64,000 nt of DNA. Origin: Candidatus Roseilinea mizusawaensis (GTDB taxonomy: Bacteria; Chloroflexota; Anaerolineae; J036; Brachytrichaceae). Each line of letters begins with the position of its first letter. The first letter of the stretch is position 1. A program made the translations under genes and the position numbers. The stretch covers positions 1 through 64,000 of the forward strand of contig JAEANN010000047.1 of assembly GCA_016841965.1 (NCBI GenBank). Reading direction: 5' to 3'. The notes beneath the pieces are model-generated. The model was given only the letters and a program-made list of their open reading frames with translations. It ran no database searches and was not told the DNA's origin. Positions 17,411 to 26,345 of the stretch are shown here, piece after piece.

Positions 17411-18004
17411 TCAACCTGTCAGGCGGGGAACATAGAAAAACGCACCTGGAAATTCCGGCTCTACCTGCTTACACTTGCCGCTCCACGATTCGATGTCGAT
17501 GCGATAGACCGTGGTCAGCGCCAGTTCGTCGCTCGTGATGACACGATAGTCCTCGCCCGGTTTTAGATGGGCAAAGTACTTGTCGAGCAACAACTGCAAG
17601 CCGTGCTGACACTCGGCAGGGTCGCTCACAATGATGACACGGCCAAACACCACGACACTGGCGTATTCCGCGCTCATGTTCAGCGCGGTTTTGGCAGGCA
17701 ATAAGCGGCCCATCTCGCCGACACAAAAGCAAACCCGCCCACTGGCCGCCACGTACTCTCTCGCGCGCCCTTCGCGCGCCGTGTGCCAGTAGATGGCGTT
17801 GCCCGGTTCATCGTATGCAAACAGATTCAGATGGGCATAGGGTTCACCGCCGGCAACGATGGCCAACGTTCCATACGCTGCACGATGCAGCATCGATTTG
17901 ATCCAGCTTTCGTCTGGCACAGCCCGGTCTTTGCGCCGGGGTTGGTTGATCGGGATACTATCCATGCTCATTCGCGTCTCCAGGATGCGCACCAAGGCGC
18001 TCAT
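17411..18004 (-). CDS. NimA-like pyridoxamine-phosphate-oxidase-fold flavoprotein
   Basis: The 197-residue protein matches the split-barrel family that includes NimA 5-nitroimidazole reductases: AYGTLAIVAGGEPYAHLNLFAYD, AIYWHTAREGRAREYVAASGRVCFCVGEMGRLLPA, then YASVVVFGRVIIV. FMN binding is expected from the family; the substrate is unknown. Its ATG overlaps the dut stop codon (ATGA), so translation is probably coupled to dut. Confidence 0.85.
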   Translation of the reverse strand: MSALVRILETRMSMDSIPINQPRRKDRAVPDESWIKSMLHRAAYGTLAIVAGGEPYAHLNLFAYDEPGNAIYWHTAREGRAREYVAASGRVCFCVGEMGRLLPAKTALNMSAEYASVVVFGRVIIVSDPAECQHGLQLLLDKYFAHLKPGEDYRVITSDELALTTVYRIDIESWSGKCKQVEPEFPGAFFYVPRLTG

Positions 18005-18438
18005 GCCCGGCCAGTGGACCCAAACCCGCTCTGATCGCGCGCGGTCGCGCCGAGGCCGGCCAGCTCATCGACCGGCTCGGCCTCGGCGACATGACAGGGG
18101 ACTACGACCAATTGCGCGATACGGTCGTTGATCTGGATCAGAAATGGCTGCGCGCCGGCGTTGCGCAAGATGACTTTTATCTCGCCCCGATATGAGGCGT
18201 CGATCACGCCGCCCAGCGTGTGCACGCCGGCTGCCGCCACCGAACTACGATCTTTGATCAGCCCCACCCAGCCCATGGGGATGGCGACATGCAGACCGGT
18301 GGACACTACAGCCTGCTCACCGGGCAAGATGGCAAGCGCCTCGCAACTGCGAATGTCGTAGCCGGCATCACCGGGCTTCGGCGCGCGCAGCGGTTGCACA
18401 CCCCGCGCCCGCGCCGTCTCGGTCAGATAAAACCGCAT
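18001..18438 (-). CDS. dut: dUTP diphosphatase
   Basis: Dut hydrolyses dUTP to dUMP, keeping uracil out of DNA and feeding dTMP synthesis. The 145-residue protein holds the trimeric dUTPase motifs in order: PGDAGYDI, KDRSSVAAAG (usually GRSSxA), GGVIDASYRGEIKVIL, INDRIAQLVV and a C-terminal GFGSTGR arm that closes the active site. The start at 18438 gives the usual length. It follows the DUF4432 gene by 46 bases and overlaps the NimA-like gene by 4. Confidence 0.95.
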   Translation of the reverse strand: MRFYLTETARARGVQPLRAPKPGDAGYDIRSCEALAILPGEQAVVSTGLHVAIPMGWVGLIKDRSSVAAAGVHTLGGVIDASYRGEIKVILRNAGAQPFLIQINDRIAQLVVVPCHVAEAEPVDELAGLGATARDQSGFGSTGRA

Positions 18439-18484
18439 CGCAAAAGTACAAGCACTGCTTGCAAATTCAGGGCTTCCAGTAGAC

Positions 18485-19579
18485 CTATCCAAGCAGGCCG
18501 GCGATTTTCTGTTCCATCTGCGCCGCCTGCGCGGCATCGAGCGCGCCCACCACAAAGTCGGCCCGCCATTGCGCCAGCGCGTCGAGCGTCTTGATGTTGC
18601 CCTTGGCCTTCTCTGCGCTGTAGCCCTCTGGCTCGGCTGTGGCCGGCATGGCAAAGCCACAGGCGTCCTGGTCGCCGGTGCGTGAGATCCAGCGCACGCA
18701 CTTGTCAAGCTGATCGGGCCGGTGCGCCACATAGTCGGCCGTGCCGTCGGGGTGAACCTGCATGCTGTGCGCCCACCCCTGCGCGTCAGCATTCATGGTC
18801 AGGGTGAACACAAGTTCGGGATCGAAGGGCAGGTCGGGCTTGAGCACGTTGTGCTTTTCGGGATGCGCGCCGAGGTCTTCGATGAACTCACGGTAACCGG
18901 GCTTGGGCCGCACATGCGAGGGAATGCTGCGCCGCACTCGCACACGCTCTGGCGTGCAGGGGGCGCTGTACACCAGCCGGCCGTTGTCCACCGGCCGGAA
19001 ATTGATGTGCGCCAGATACATGCACTCCATCGGCGAATGTCGCTTCAGGTTGGTGATCACCATCGCCACGCGAAACAGCGATGCCCCGGCATACAACTTG
19101 ACAATCGGCTCGGCCACATAGTTGTAGCTGAAGGCAACCGTGTGCTGGTACGCGCCGGTCAACCCGATGTAGTCGCCGTGCTCATCGCTGCCCACGATCA
19201 CGCGCGCCGACTGATAGGGCGCATTGGGCAGCTCGCCGTGCAGGGTATGCGTGTCCTCTTTGGACGGCACGCCCATGGCCGTGAAGCCGCAGTGCAAAAA
19301 GAAACCGCCATAGGTTTCGAGATAGGCGCGCGTTGGGCGGGGTTGATCGAACATCGACCTCATGGTGAGTTCGCGCCCGCCAAAGTGAGCCGACCAGATT
19401 TGCTGGCCCTGCCAGGGCAGCAGTGTCAGAGAGCCAAGTTCGTTCTTCAACGTCAGGCCGCACACGCCGCTGGCAAAGCGAAACGCAGATGCGGTGAGCG
19501 AGCCGGCTTCGACCAGCGTCTTCTCTTTTTCTGTGAAGAGTTCCGGCGACAAATGTATGGTGGTTTCAGTTGCCATCAT
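18485..19579 (-). CDS. DUF4432 aldose-1-epimerase-like protein
   Basis: The 364-residue protein resembles the DUF4432 branch of the galactose-mutarotase-like superfamily. Visible pieces are LTLLPWQGQQIWSAHFGGREL, YGGFFLHCGFTAMG, HTLHGELPNAPY, and VITNLKRHSPMECMYLAHINFRP. The family is predicted to bind sugars; no carbohydrate genes adjoin, so the substrate is open. GAGGGA lies shortly before the first of two adjacent ATG codons, which supports this start. Confidence 0.8.
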   Translation of the reverse strand: MMATETTIHLSPELFTEKEKTLVEAGSLTASAFRFASGVCGLTLKNELGSLTLLPWQGQQIWSAHFGGRELTMRSMFDQPRPTRAYLETYGGFFLHCGFTAMGVPSKEDTHTLHGELPNAPYQSARVIVGSDEHGDYIGLTGAYQHTVAFSYNYVAEPIVKLYAGASLFRVAMVITNLKRHSPMECMYLAHINFRPVDNGRLVYSAPCTPERVRVRRSIPSHVRPKPGYREFIEDLGAHPEKHNVLKPDLPFDPELVFTLTMNADAQGWAHSMQVHPDGTADYVAHRPDQLDKCVRWISRTGDQDACGFAMPATAEPEGYSAEKAKGNIKTLDALAQWRADFVVGALDAAQAAQMEQKIAGLLG

Positions 19580-19682
19580 GGATTCCCTCAATTAGAAGAT
19601 GGTACAGGTGCATTGGTTAATCTGCTCCGCCATGATATGCCATACGCCGCGGCTGGCAATCACAAACGGCACAGTCATCGAA

Positions 19683-21278
19683 TCACCATCCGACGCCATT
19701 AACAGCTAGCTGCTTGCATTCACAGGCTTCGCGCGTCAGGCTGCCTTTGGTCAGTGTGCCGTCGTATTCAGCCCCCCCTTCTGCCGCCACCCAGCCCCCC
19801 AGGTCAAATGGGACCTGCCCGACCGCGTTCAGCCACTCGCCGTTGTAGCGCCGTGTGATGTGCACATGCGCCCCGCTCGAGATGCCGCCCTCGCAGGACG
19901 GATGGCCGATGCGATCGCCCTGCTTCACTCGCGTGCCCGGCGCCACACGGTTGTCCTCACGAATGTGCAAATATAGGATGCTCCAGCCGATGCGATCGTC
20001 GCCGCTGGGGTCGAGCGACAACATGACCTCGCCCCATCGACTGCGTGTGATGACACCATCTGCCACTGCGGTAACCCACTCTTTCAGGTTGGCACAGCCC
20101 TGCACGGTTTGCGGTGTGAAGTCGAGCGCGCCCCAAGGTGTGCCTTTGCCCCACGCGCTGTGCGGGCCGCCGGTAAACAGCCAGGTTTCGCCTTTTGGCC
20201 ACGGCAGGCTCAATTTAGGCTGCGCCAGGCCGGCCGGCACAAGCGGGCCGATGTCGTATTGCCAGGGGTTGCCAAACAGCCGGCGGTAAGTCTGGATAAA
20301 ACTGTGCGGCCCTTCCCCTAGGGCCTCCAGCCATGTTGGTCGGGTGTGGATGGCCGCCAGATAATTTTGCAGACCGGCAGTGCCGGCGTTGATGCCATTG
20401 CCCATGAAGGCGCGTGTGTCATCGTCGAGCCGCACCCACAGGCGGTTATTCAACCGCCAGCCGTAATAGCCTTCGTTCAACCGGGCTGCCGCCCACACCA
20501 ATTGAATGTACAACCCCTTGATGTCTGTGCGCTTGTACCCGAGTGGCCAGGTCATCTGATCGGGAGATGGGTTGGGATTGTCCACCCATCCTGCCACATA
20601 CTCGAGCAGCGCCACGAGCAGGCGAGGGTTGACGCTTTGCTGCTCGGCCACGCGCGCTACCAGTTGCGCGCCGGTCAGCATTTCGTTGTTCACCTTCTCC
20701 ACATGCCGCGCCAGATAGCCGGGCCGGGATGCAATAAATCCTTCTAGATCAAAGCCGGCTGCCGCCGGACTGTTCACCAGCTCACTGTCGGGAATCAATT
20801 TGATCGACGGCGCCTGGCCGGTGATGGGCAAGGCCACGATCAGTTGCTGGCCTTCCACCAGCCGGTCCGGGTTGCGCAGGTTGTTCAACGCGAGCAATTG
20901 TTCGACCGTGGACCCAACGGCAACAGCGATGCCGCTGAGTGTGTCTCCGCGGCGGACGGTGTAGGTTGCGTTGACCGTCGCCTCGGCCGGCATGTCACGG
21001 GGTGGATCAGGCGTTGGCGTAGCGTTTATCGGAGCCGGCCATGTCGGTGTAGGTGAAGGAACACGTGTTGGAATAACCAGCAGGTCAACAAGCTGTGATG
21101 CGGGCGTCTGAGCCGGTTGTGGGACAGAGACAGGCGAGGGGAGCGCCGTCATCTCAGGCAAAGCAGGATGTGAGCCGGTGCACGCCAGCAACAGTGATGC
21201 AGTTGCGCCGGCGCCGGCAGCGCGCCGGGCAAACTTGAGGGCGCGCCAAAAGCTAAATCGCAAGCGCGAGCGTTTCAA
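19683..21278 (-). CDS. LysM-M23 peptidase lipoprotein
   Basis: The 531-residue protein has a signal peptide with lipobox LLLAC, a Pro/Thr linker, a LysM domain (about residues 104-150, YTVRRGDTLSGIAV), a long helical region of unknown type, and a C-terminal M23 domain. The M23 zinc motifs are seen as HSAWGKGTPWGALDF and HVHITR (HxH, about residue 471). It probably binds and cuts peptidoglycan cross-links outside the membrane; the middle region may be a helical scaffold. It starts with TTG overlapping the stop of the upstream coiled-coil gene (TTGA), implying translational coupling. Confidence 0.85.
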   Translation of the reverse strand: MKRSRLRFSFWRALKFARRAAGAGATASLLLACTGSHPALPEMTALPSPVSVPQPAQTPASQLVDLLVIPTRVPSPTPTWPAPINATPTPDPPRDMPAEATVNATYTVRRGDTLSGIAVAVGSTVEQLLALNNLRNPDRLVEGQQLIVALPITGQAPSIKLIPDSELVNSPAAAGFDLEGFIASRPGYLARHVEKVNNEMLTGAQLVARVAEQQSVNPRLLVALLEYVAGWVDNPNPSPDQMTWPLGYKRTDIKGLYIQLVWAAARLNEGYYGWRLNNRLWVRLDDDTRAFMGNGINAGTAGLQNYLAAIHTRPTWLEALGEGPHSFIQTYRRLFGNPWQYDIGPLVPAGLAQPKLSLPWPKGETWLFTGGPHSAWGKGTPWGALDFTPQTVQGCANLKEWVTAVADGVITRSRWGEVMLSLDPSGDDRIGWSILYLHIREDNRVAPGTRVKQGDRIGHPSCEGGISSGAHVHITRRYNGEWLNAVGQVPFDLGGWVAAEGGAEYDGTLTKGSLTREACECKQLAVNGVGW

Positions 21279-22039
21279 CGGGGGTCAGTCGGCAGCGCAC
21301 GCTGCAGGGCCTCTTCCCAGCCGGCGGTGCTCCCGTTCACCAACAAGGCTACGTGGTTGTTGGCGATCATCTCAGCGATCTCAGTGTTGAGCGGGCTATG
21401 GCCGGCCACAACGGGGACGGCTTTCAAGCCGGCTTTGCGCAGCAGCTCAGCGCGCTCCAGAGCGCGCTCGATGTCGTGTTTGTTGATCACACCAGACACT
21501 TCGATCGCCAGCCACACTTCCCCGCCGCCCTTTTCTCGAGGCAGCTGCCCACGCACCAACAAGTCCACGTTGGACAATTCACGCACTTCATCTGGGCTTA
21601 ACTTCTGCTCCATGTCATCCCAGATATCGCTGAAGTTAACCACACGGGGCTTGCGCATCCAGCGTCCAAAGTAAGAAGCTGCCTTTTCGCGATAGCGAAG
21701 CTCGAGCACTATGCCGCGCACTTCAGCCATATCGATTTCCAGCCTGTGCACTATCTGGGCAAGAAGATTGAGATTTTCCTCGGTGCGACGCTGCGCTTCG
21801 GCCAGTTGCTCGACGCGCACAGTCAACTGATCCAGACGCTCCTCTGTGCGACGCTGCGCCTCGGCCAGTTGCTCGACGCGCTCTTCGGTGCGACGCTGCG
21901 CCTCGGCCAGAGAGCGCACAATATCGGGCAAAGAGAGCAGTTCGTTAGTCAGGACAATACGCCGCACCTCGCTCAACCACTCGGGCCGATCGAGAAGCAG
22001 TCGTGTCAAATCATGCAGGTCATTGACTGTGAACGCCAT
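21275..22039 (-). CDS. Coiled-coil protein with nuclease-like C-terminal domain (paralogue of 44-778)
   Basis: From ATG 22039 the protein has 254 residues. A coiled coil (about 40-95) contains three copies of LAEAQRRTEE, close to the AQAQQRTEQ repeats of the protein at 44-778. The C-terminal part shows VDLLVRGQLP followed by VWLAIEVSGVI, a D ... E-x-S arrangement like a degenerate PD-(D/E)XK site. A TATAAT ends ten bases before the ATG. The stop overlaps the LysM-M23 start, a surprising pairing of a presumably cytoplasmic protein with a wall hydrolase. Confidence 0.7.
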   Translation of the reverse strand: MAFTVNDLHDLTRLLLDRPEWLSEVRRIVLTNELLSLPDIVRSLAEAQRRTEERVEQLAEAQRRTEERLDQLTVRVEQLAEAQRRTEENLNLLAQIVHRLEIDMAEVRGIVLELRYREKAASYFGRWMRKPRVVNFSDIWDDMEQKLSPDEVRELSNVDLLVRGQLPREKGGGEVWLAIEVSGVINKHDIERALERAELLRKAGLKAVPVVAGHSPLNTEIAEMIANNHVALLVNGSTAGWEEALQRALPTDPR

Positions 22040-22049
22040 TGTCAACCGC

Positions 22050-22055
22050 ATTATA
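22050..22055 (-). promoter_or_regulatory. -10 box for the coiled-coil/LysM-M23 operon
   Basis: Minus-strand TATAAT lies ten bases before the ATG at 22039, leaving a leader of only a few bases and excluding the ATG at 22051 that overlaps it. Confidence 0.45.
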
Positions 22056-22253
22056 GCCTGTCAGGGGTTCGTTTTGAGGAACAAGATCGTCTGAGAGTGG
22101 ACTTGAAGCGCGCATATTACCGCTGAGCTGAAACGCCCCACTCCTGGCGGCCCACGAGTATGCACAACCCGACCCGTGCATGCAACAGACATCAATACAC
22201 AGCGACTAACAGTGCAGACAACACGCCAAGACAAGCAAAACAGGAGAAGAAGC

Positions 22254-25200
22254 ATGAACACAACAAATAAACCCATCGCAACAACGATTTCGATCTGCTT
22301 GCTCTTATTATTTCAACCACACGACACCCTGGGTCTTATCACGCCACACAGCGCGCGGCGCTTGCCGGCCGGCTCCTCGTTCCTATCCACGCGGCCGGCG
22401 GGCGTTGATCAACCCAGTACCGATTTTCGCATTTATCTGCCTACGATCGAGACACCGCCCCCGCCTCCCCCTATCCAGGTACTGATCTCTGCACTGCACT
22501 ACTATGGCCTGAGTGGCAATCTGGATGAGGCCATTCAACTGACCAATCTGACGCCATATCCGGTGACGCTGGATGGTCAATGGTCGATCTGGGCCGGCAA
22601 CAGCGTATTCACACTACCGGCGCTGACCATGACCGCCGGCGCGCGCATCTGGCTGGCGCACGATCCCACGGCGTTCCGCCAGTCCTTTGGTTTTGCGCCC
22701 GATGTCGTCTTCGGCAGCGCGCTCAGCTTTGCCAACACCGGCGGCGAAGTGCGCCTGATTACTCAAACCAGCACACTGATCGACACAGCCAACGGCGACG
22801 GCGGCCCCTGGCCGGCAGGCAGTGGCGGCTCTGGCACGAATTGTTGTTACCGTTCGATGGAACGCATCGATGCCGGCCTGCCAGACACAGACTCGAACTG
22901 GGCCACTGCCCTCATCACCATTCCAATTGCCTGGGACAGCGCCGGCAACCCCATTACCGGCACCCCCGGCGCGCCTAACTCAGTGGCCATCCCCCTCACC
23001 ACATCCGACCTGCGCGTCGTCATCAACGAAGTGGCCTGGGGCGGCACGCGCGCCAATTCCAACGCTGAATGGATCGAGCTGCGCAACAACACATCCCTCA
23101 CTGTTTCCCTGGCCGGCTGGCAAATCCGCGCGATCGGGGCCAGCACGCGCACCATTGCGCTGGATGGACAGATTGCGCCGCAGGGCTACTTCGTCATCCA
23201 GCGCGCTGCCGGCACGTTCAGCGCCGGCGCATCTGCCAATCTGACCGCAACGTGGAGTGTGTTAAACAACGGCGGAGAACGCCTCGAATTGATCGACGTC
23301 GACAGCCGCATCCTCGATGCCGTGGTCTATGGCAATGGCGTAGCATGGGGTGGCTGGAGCGGCCCGGCGCTCCAGCCGTACACCGTGTCGGGCATTGTGC
23401 CGGCCACAGCCCAGGTGCTGATGCGCAAGCTCGACCCGCACACCGGCCTGCCTGTCCCCGACACCGACACCGCCCAGGACTGGTTGAGCGAACCCGGCGA
23501 TCCGGTCAGCGGACGCCGGCCGGCATATCCCGGCTGGGATTTTGAATCATTCGTTGTGCCGGCCCGCGCGCAGACTCCCATCACACTCGCCGTCACGCCC
23601 GACGCCGGCTTCGATGTCCTCTCGCGCACCCTGGCATCGGCCACTCGGTCGATCGACATCGAGGTGTACACCCTCGACCAAGCCGGCCTGGCCGATCTGC
23701 TGGCGCTCAAGGTCAGTCAAGGCGTCACCGTGCGCGTGCTGTTGGAAGGCGGGCCGGTGGGTCCGTTTCCGGCCCAGGAACTGTGGATGTGTCAGCGCAT
23801 TCATGCGGACAACAGCGGCTGCTGGTTCATGACCCCCGATGCCACGCTAGGCTATGCGCGTTATCGCTATCTGCATGCCAAGTTTGCCATCGTTGACGGC
23901 AGGCAGTTGATAGTCAGTTCAGAGAACTTTGGCGCGAATGGTTTTCCCGACGATGATAAAGTCGATGGAACCGTAGGCGAGCGCGGCGTGTTGGCAGTCA
24001 TCAGCGCGCCGGCGCTGATCGCGCGGGCGCAGGCCATCTTCGATGCTGATCTAGACACCGCCCATGCCGACATCACACGCTGGTGCCCCACATGCAGCCC
24101 ATTCGGCCCACCTGCGCCGGGTTTCACGCCGGTCTACACCACCGGCGGCATCAGCTACACAGCCCGCTTCAACGCGCCGCTCAAGCTGAACACACCCGTC
24201 TCGGTTGAGCTGGCCACCTCGCCAGAGAATAACCTGCGCGACGGCGGCATCATCGCAGTATTGAACAGCGCCGGCCCTGGCGACGAAGTGCTGGTTGAGC
24301 AAATGGATGAGCCGTATTACTGGGGCGTCAGCAGCAGCACCCCGCTCAACGACCCCAATCCACGCCTGCAAGCCATCCTCGGCGCAGCCCAGCGCGGCGC
24401 ATCTGTGCGCGTGCTGCTCGACCGTTACTACGACACACCTTCTGACCCGCGCAGCAACGACGCCACCATACGCTATCTGCTCAACCTGGCCCGCACCAAT
24501 GGCTGGGATGTGCAGGCTATTCGCGGCGACCCCACCTTTCACGGCATACACAACAAGATGATTCTGGCGCGCGTGGGCAACCGCAAGCTGGTTCACATCG
24601 GCTCGTGGAACGGCACCGAGACCAGCGCCAAGATGAACCGCGAGATGACCCTGCTGATCGAGTCGGCGCAAGTCTATGACTATCTGCGGGCCGTGTTCTG
24701 GTATGACTTTTACATCTCGCGGCCGGTGTTTGCGCCGATTGTCATGCGCGACTATAGGCCGCCGGTCCCAATCACTTATCCCCTGATTAGCGAAGTGCTG
24801 TTCAACCCGTCTGGGGGCGACGAGGCCGGCCGGGAATGGATCGAACTCTACAATCCCACCCACACGCCGATCAGCTTGAACGGTTACAAAATTGGCGACG
24901 CCGAAGCGCCAGGCCGCAGCTACAACGAGAGCATGTACCAGTTCCCGGTCAGCGCCATGCTGCCGGCGCGCGGCGTCATCGTGATAGCCGGCCGGGCCGA
25001 CTTATATTTCAGTCGCTGGGGCAGCAAACCCACCTACGAACTTGCCGACTATGACCCGACCGTGCCTGAACTGCTGCCCTACACCGCATGGAGCACCGGC
25101 ACGCTCAGCCTGGGTAACACCAACGACCAGGTGTTGCTGTTGGGTCCGACAGATGTGATCGTCGATGCTGTGGTGTGGGCTGATCCAACCCTGACTAACC

Positions 25201-25346
25201 CTGTAACGATCAGCGGGGTCGTGCCGTTCACCGGCACGCTGAGCGCCGACCACACCTTGCAGCGTTGGCCGGCAGATAAAGACACCGACAACTGCAGCCT
25301 GGACTTCCGCGATCAGGGTTTGCCCAGCCCCGGCGGCGTACCATAG
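22254..25346 (+). CDS. Secreted phospholipase-D-like protein with three lamin-tail domains
   Basis: The 1030-residue exported protein starts with a signal peptide (ISICLLLLFQP). Lamin-tail-like domains lie at about residues 75-190, 252-375 (INEVAWGGTRANSNAEWIEL) and 842-1010 (ISEVLFNPSGG ... EWIELYNP). Between the second and third is a PLD module with two active-site halves: HAKFAIVD at His541 and HNKMILA at His766, each followed by an Asn-containing strand (SSENFG, GSWNGT). PLD enzymes with two such halves cut phosphodiesters; whether the substrate is lipid or DNA is unknown. AGGAGAAG precedes the ATG at 22254. Convergent with the methyltransferase. Confidence 0.85.
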   Translation: MNTTNKPIATTISICLLLLFQPHDTLGLITPHSARRLPAGSSFLSTRPAGVDQPSTDFRIYLPTIETPPPPPPIQVLISALHYYGLSGNLDEAIQLTNLTPYPVTLDGQWSIWAGNSVFTLPALTMTAGARIWLAHDPTAFRQSFGFAPDVVFGSALSFANTGGEVRLITQTSTLIDTANGDGGPWPAGSGGSGTNCCYRSMERIDAGLPDTDSNWATALITIPIAWDSAGNPITGTPGAPNSVAIPLTTSDLRVVINEVAWGGTRANSNAEWIELRNNTSLTVSLAGWQIRAIGASTRTIALDGQIAPQGYFVIQRAAGTFSAGASANLTATWSVLNNGGERLELIDVDSRILDAVVYGNGVAWGGWSGPALQPYTVSGIVPATAQVLMRKLDPHTGLPVPDTDTAQDWLSEPGDPVSGRRPAYPGWDFESFVVPARAQTPITLAVTPDAGFDVLSRTLASATRSIDIEVYTLDQAGLADLLALKVSQGVTVRVLLEGGPVGPFPAQELWMCQRIHADNSGCWFMTPDATLGYARYRYLHAKFAIVDGRQLIVSSENFGANGFPDDDKVDGTVGERGVLAVISAPALIARAQAIFDADLDTAHADITRWCPTCSPFGPPAPGFTPVYTTGGISYTARFNAPLKLNTPVSVELATSPENNLRDGGIIAVLNSAGPGDEVLVEQMDEPYYWGVSSSTPLNDPNPRLQAILGAAQRGASVRVLLDRYYDTPSDPRSNDATIRYLLNLARTNGWDVQAIRGDPTFHGIHNKMILARVGNRKLVHIGSWNGTETSAKMNREMTLLIESAQVYDYLRAVFWYDFYISRPVFAPIVMRDYRPPVPITYPLISEVLFNPSGGDEAGREWIELYNPTHTPISLNGYKIGDAEAPGRSYNESMYQFPVSAMLPARGVIVIAGRADLYFSRWGSKPTYELADYDPTVPELLPYTAWSTGTLSLGNTNDQVLLLGPTDVIVDAVVWADPTLTNPVTISGVVPFTGTLSADHTLQRWPADKDTDNCSLDFRDQGLPSPGGVP

Positions 25347-25357
25347 ACACGCCTGGC

Positions 25358-26248
25358 TTACACAGCCTCTTTAAAGTCGTAGAAGTTACCCTGCGCGCGC
25401 CAGCGTGTGCCGTCGGCATCACACACCAGCAGGTTGCCCTCGCGGCGCAAGGGCTGGCCGGAGCGCGGGCTGCGAAAAATAGCATCGCCGGACAGCGCCA
25501 ACCCGTCCTCTGTCGCCGGCCGGCCGGTCGCCGGCACATTCTGCGTGAACACGCTGGGCGACCACAGGCCCAGCCAGGCCGTGCGCTGCAACAGCGCATC
25601 GGCGTACACCATCCACTGCGTCGGCACGCGCCGCTTGATGAAGCCGGCCCGCAGATACGACACGCTCAGTTTGCGCTGTGTCACAAAGCCGGCCTGCCGC
25701 AGTTGATCCAGCATCCAGGCCGGGTGAAAATCGAAGTTCAGCTTGACGAACTCGACCGGGTGCCGGTCGAATGGGTTCCATTGCTGGCGCCGCAGCAGGT
25801 ATCGCGCCACCGCCTTAATGTGGCGCTTGTTGGCGAACTCTAGCACGAACACGCCGGCAGGCGCCATGACACGCCGGATTTGCGCCAGCGCTTCAGGCAC
25901 TTTGGCAATGTGATGAATCACGCGGATCATAGTGGCCGCGTCGAACACGCCGTCGGCAAAGGGCAGATGATAGACATCGGCGGCCACGAAGATAAAGCGC
26001 GCATCGTTCCCCCAGCGCTGCATGGCCTGTTCGAGCATCGTGCGCGAATAGTCCACCAGCACGATCTGATCACGGCCGGTGTACAGATCGGCCAGCCTGC
26101 CAAAGCCGGCCCCGAACTCAACGATGCGTCGTCCCCGGGCAGGCAACAGCCGGCGCAGCGCCACACGCTCGGCGGCGTCTTCATAGAAACGGTCTGCGTT
26201 TTGCCAGAAGCGCGTCTTGTAGTCTGAACCTTCATAATCACAAATCAT
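25358..26248 (-). CDS. Class I SAM-dependent methyltransferase with Trm112-like tail
   Basis: The 296-residue protein has the Rossmann methyltransferase motifs: RRIVEFGAGFGRLADLY (motif I), QIVLVDYSRTMLEQA, FIFVAADVYHLPFADGVFDAATMIRVIHHI (motifs II-IV), and RRVMAPAGVFVLEF. The last 45 residues (DAIFRSPRSGQPLRREGNLLVC ... GNFYDF) resemble a Trm112-like domain without its usual cysteines. The substrate is unknown. ATG 26248 is preferred; an upstream TTG at 26269 is possible. Downstream it abuts the PLD gene. Confidence 0.85.
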   Translation of the reverse strand: MICDYEGSDYKTRFWQNADRFYEDAAERVALRRLLPARGRRIVEFGAGFGRLADLYTGRDQIVLVDYSRTMLEQAMQRWGNDARFIFVAADVYHLPFADGVFDAATMIRVIHHIAKVPEALAQIRRVMAPAGVFVLEFANKRHIKAVARYLLRRQQWNPFDRHPVEFVKLNFDFHPAWMLDQLRQAGFVTQRKLSVSYLRAGFIKRRVPTQWMVYADALLQRTAWLGLWSPSVFTQNVPATGRPATEDGLALSGDAIFRSPRSGQPLRREGNLLVCDADGTRWRAQGNFYDFKEAV

Positions 26249-26345
26249 GGCAATTGTCGTATTGAGCAATCAGGCAAATCAGGCAATTGAACGATTGCGT
26301 GAGCGTGCGATAGGTCAATCAAACCACTCAATCGCTCAATCGAGC
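26249..26345. repeat. CAATC/GATTG-rich short repeats
   Basis: The gap between the methyltransferase and S41 genes contains many copies of CAATC and its complement, such as CAATCGCTCAATCGAGCG, partly in tandem and partly inverted. The array runs into the last codons of the S41 gene. Confidence 0.4.
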
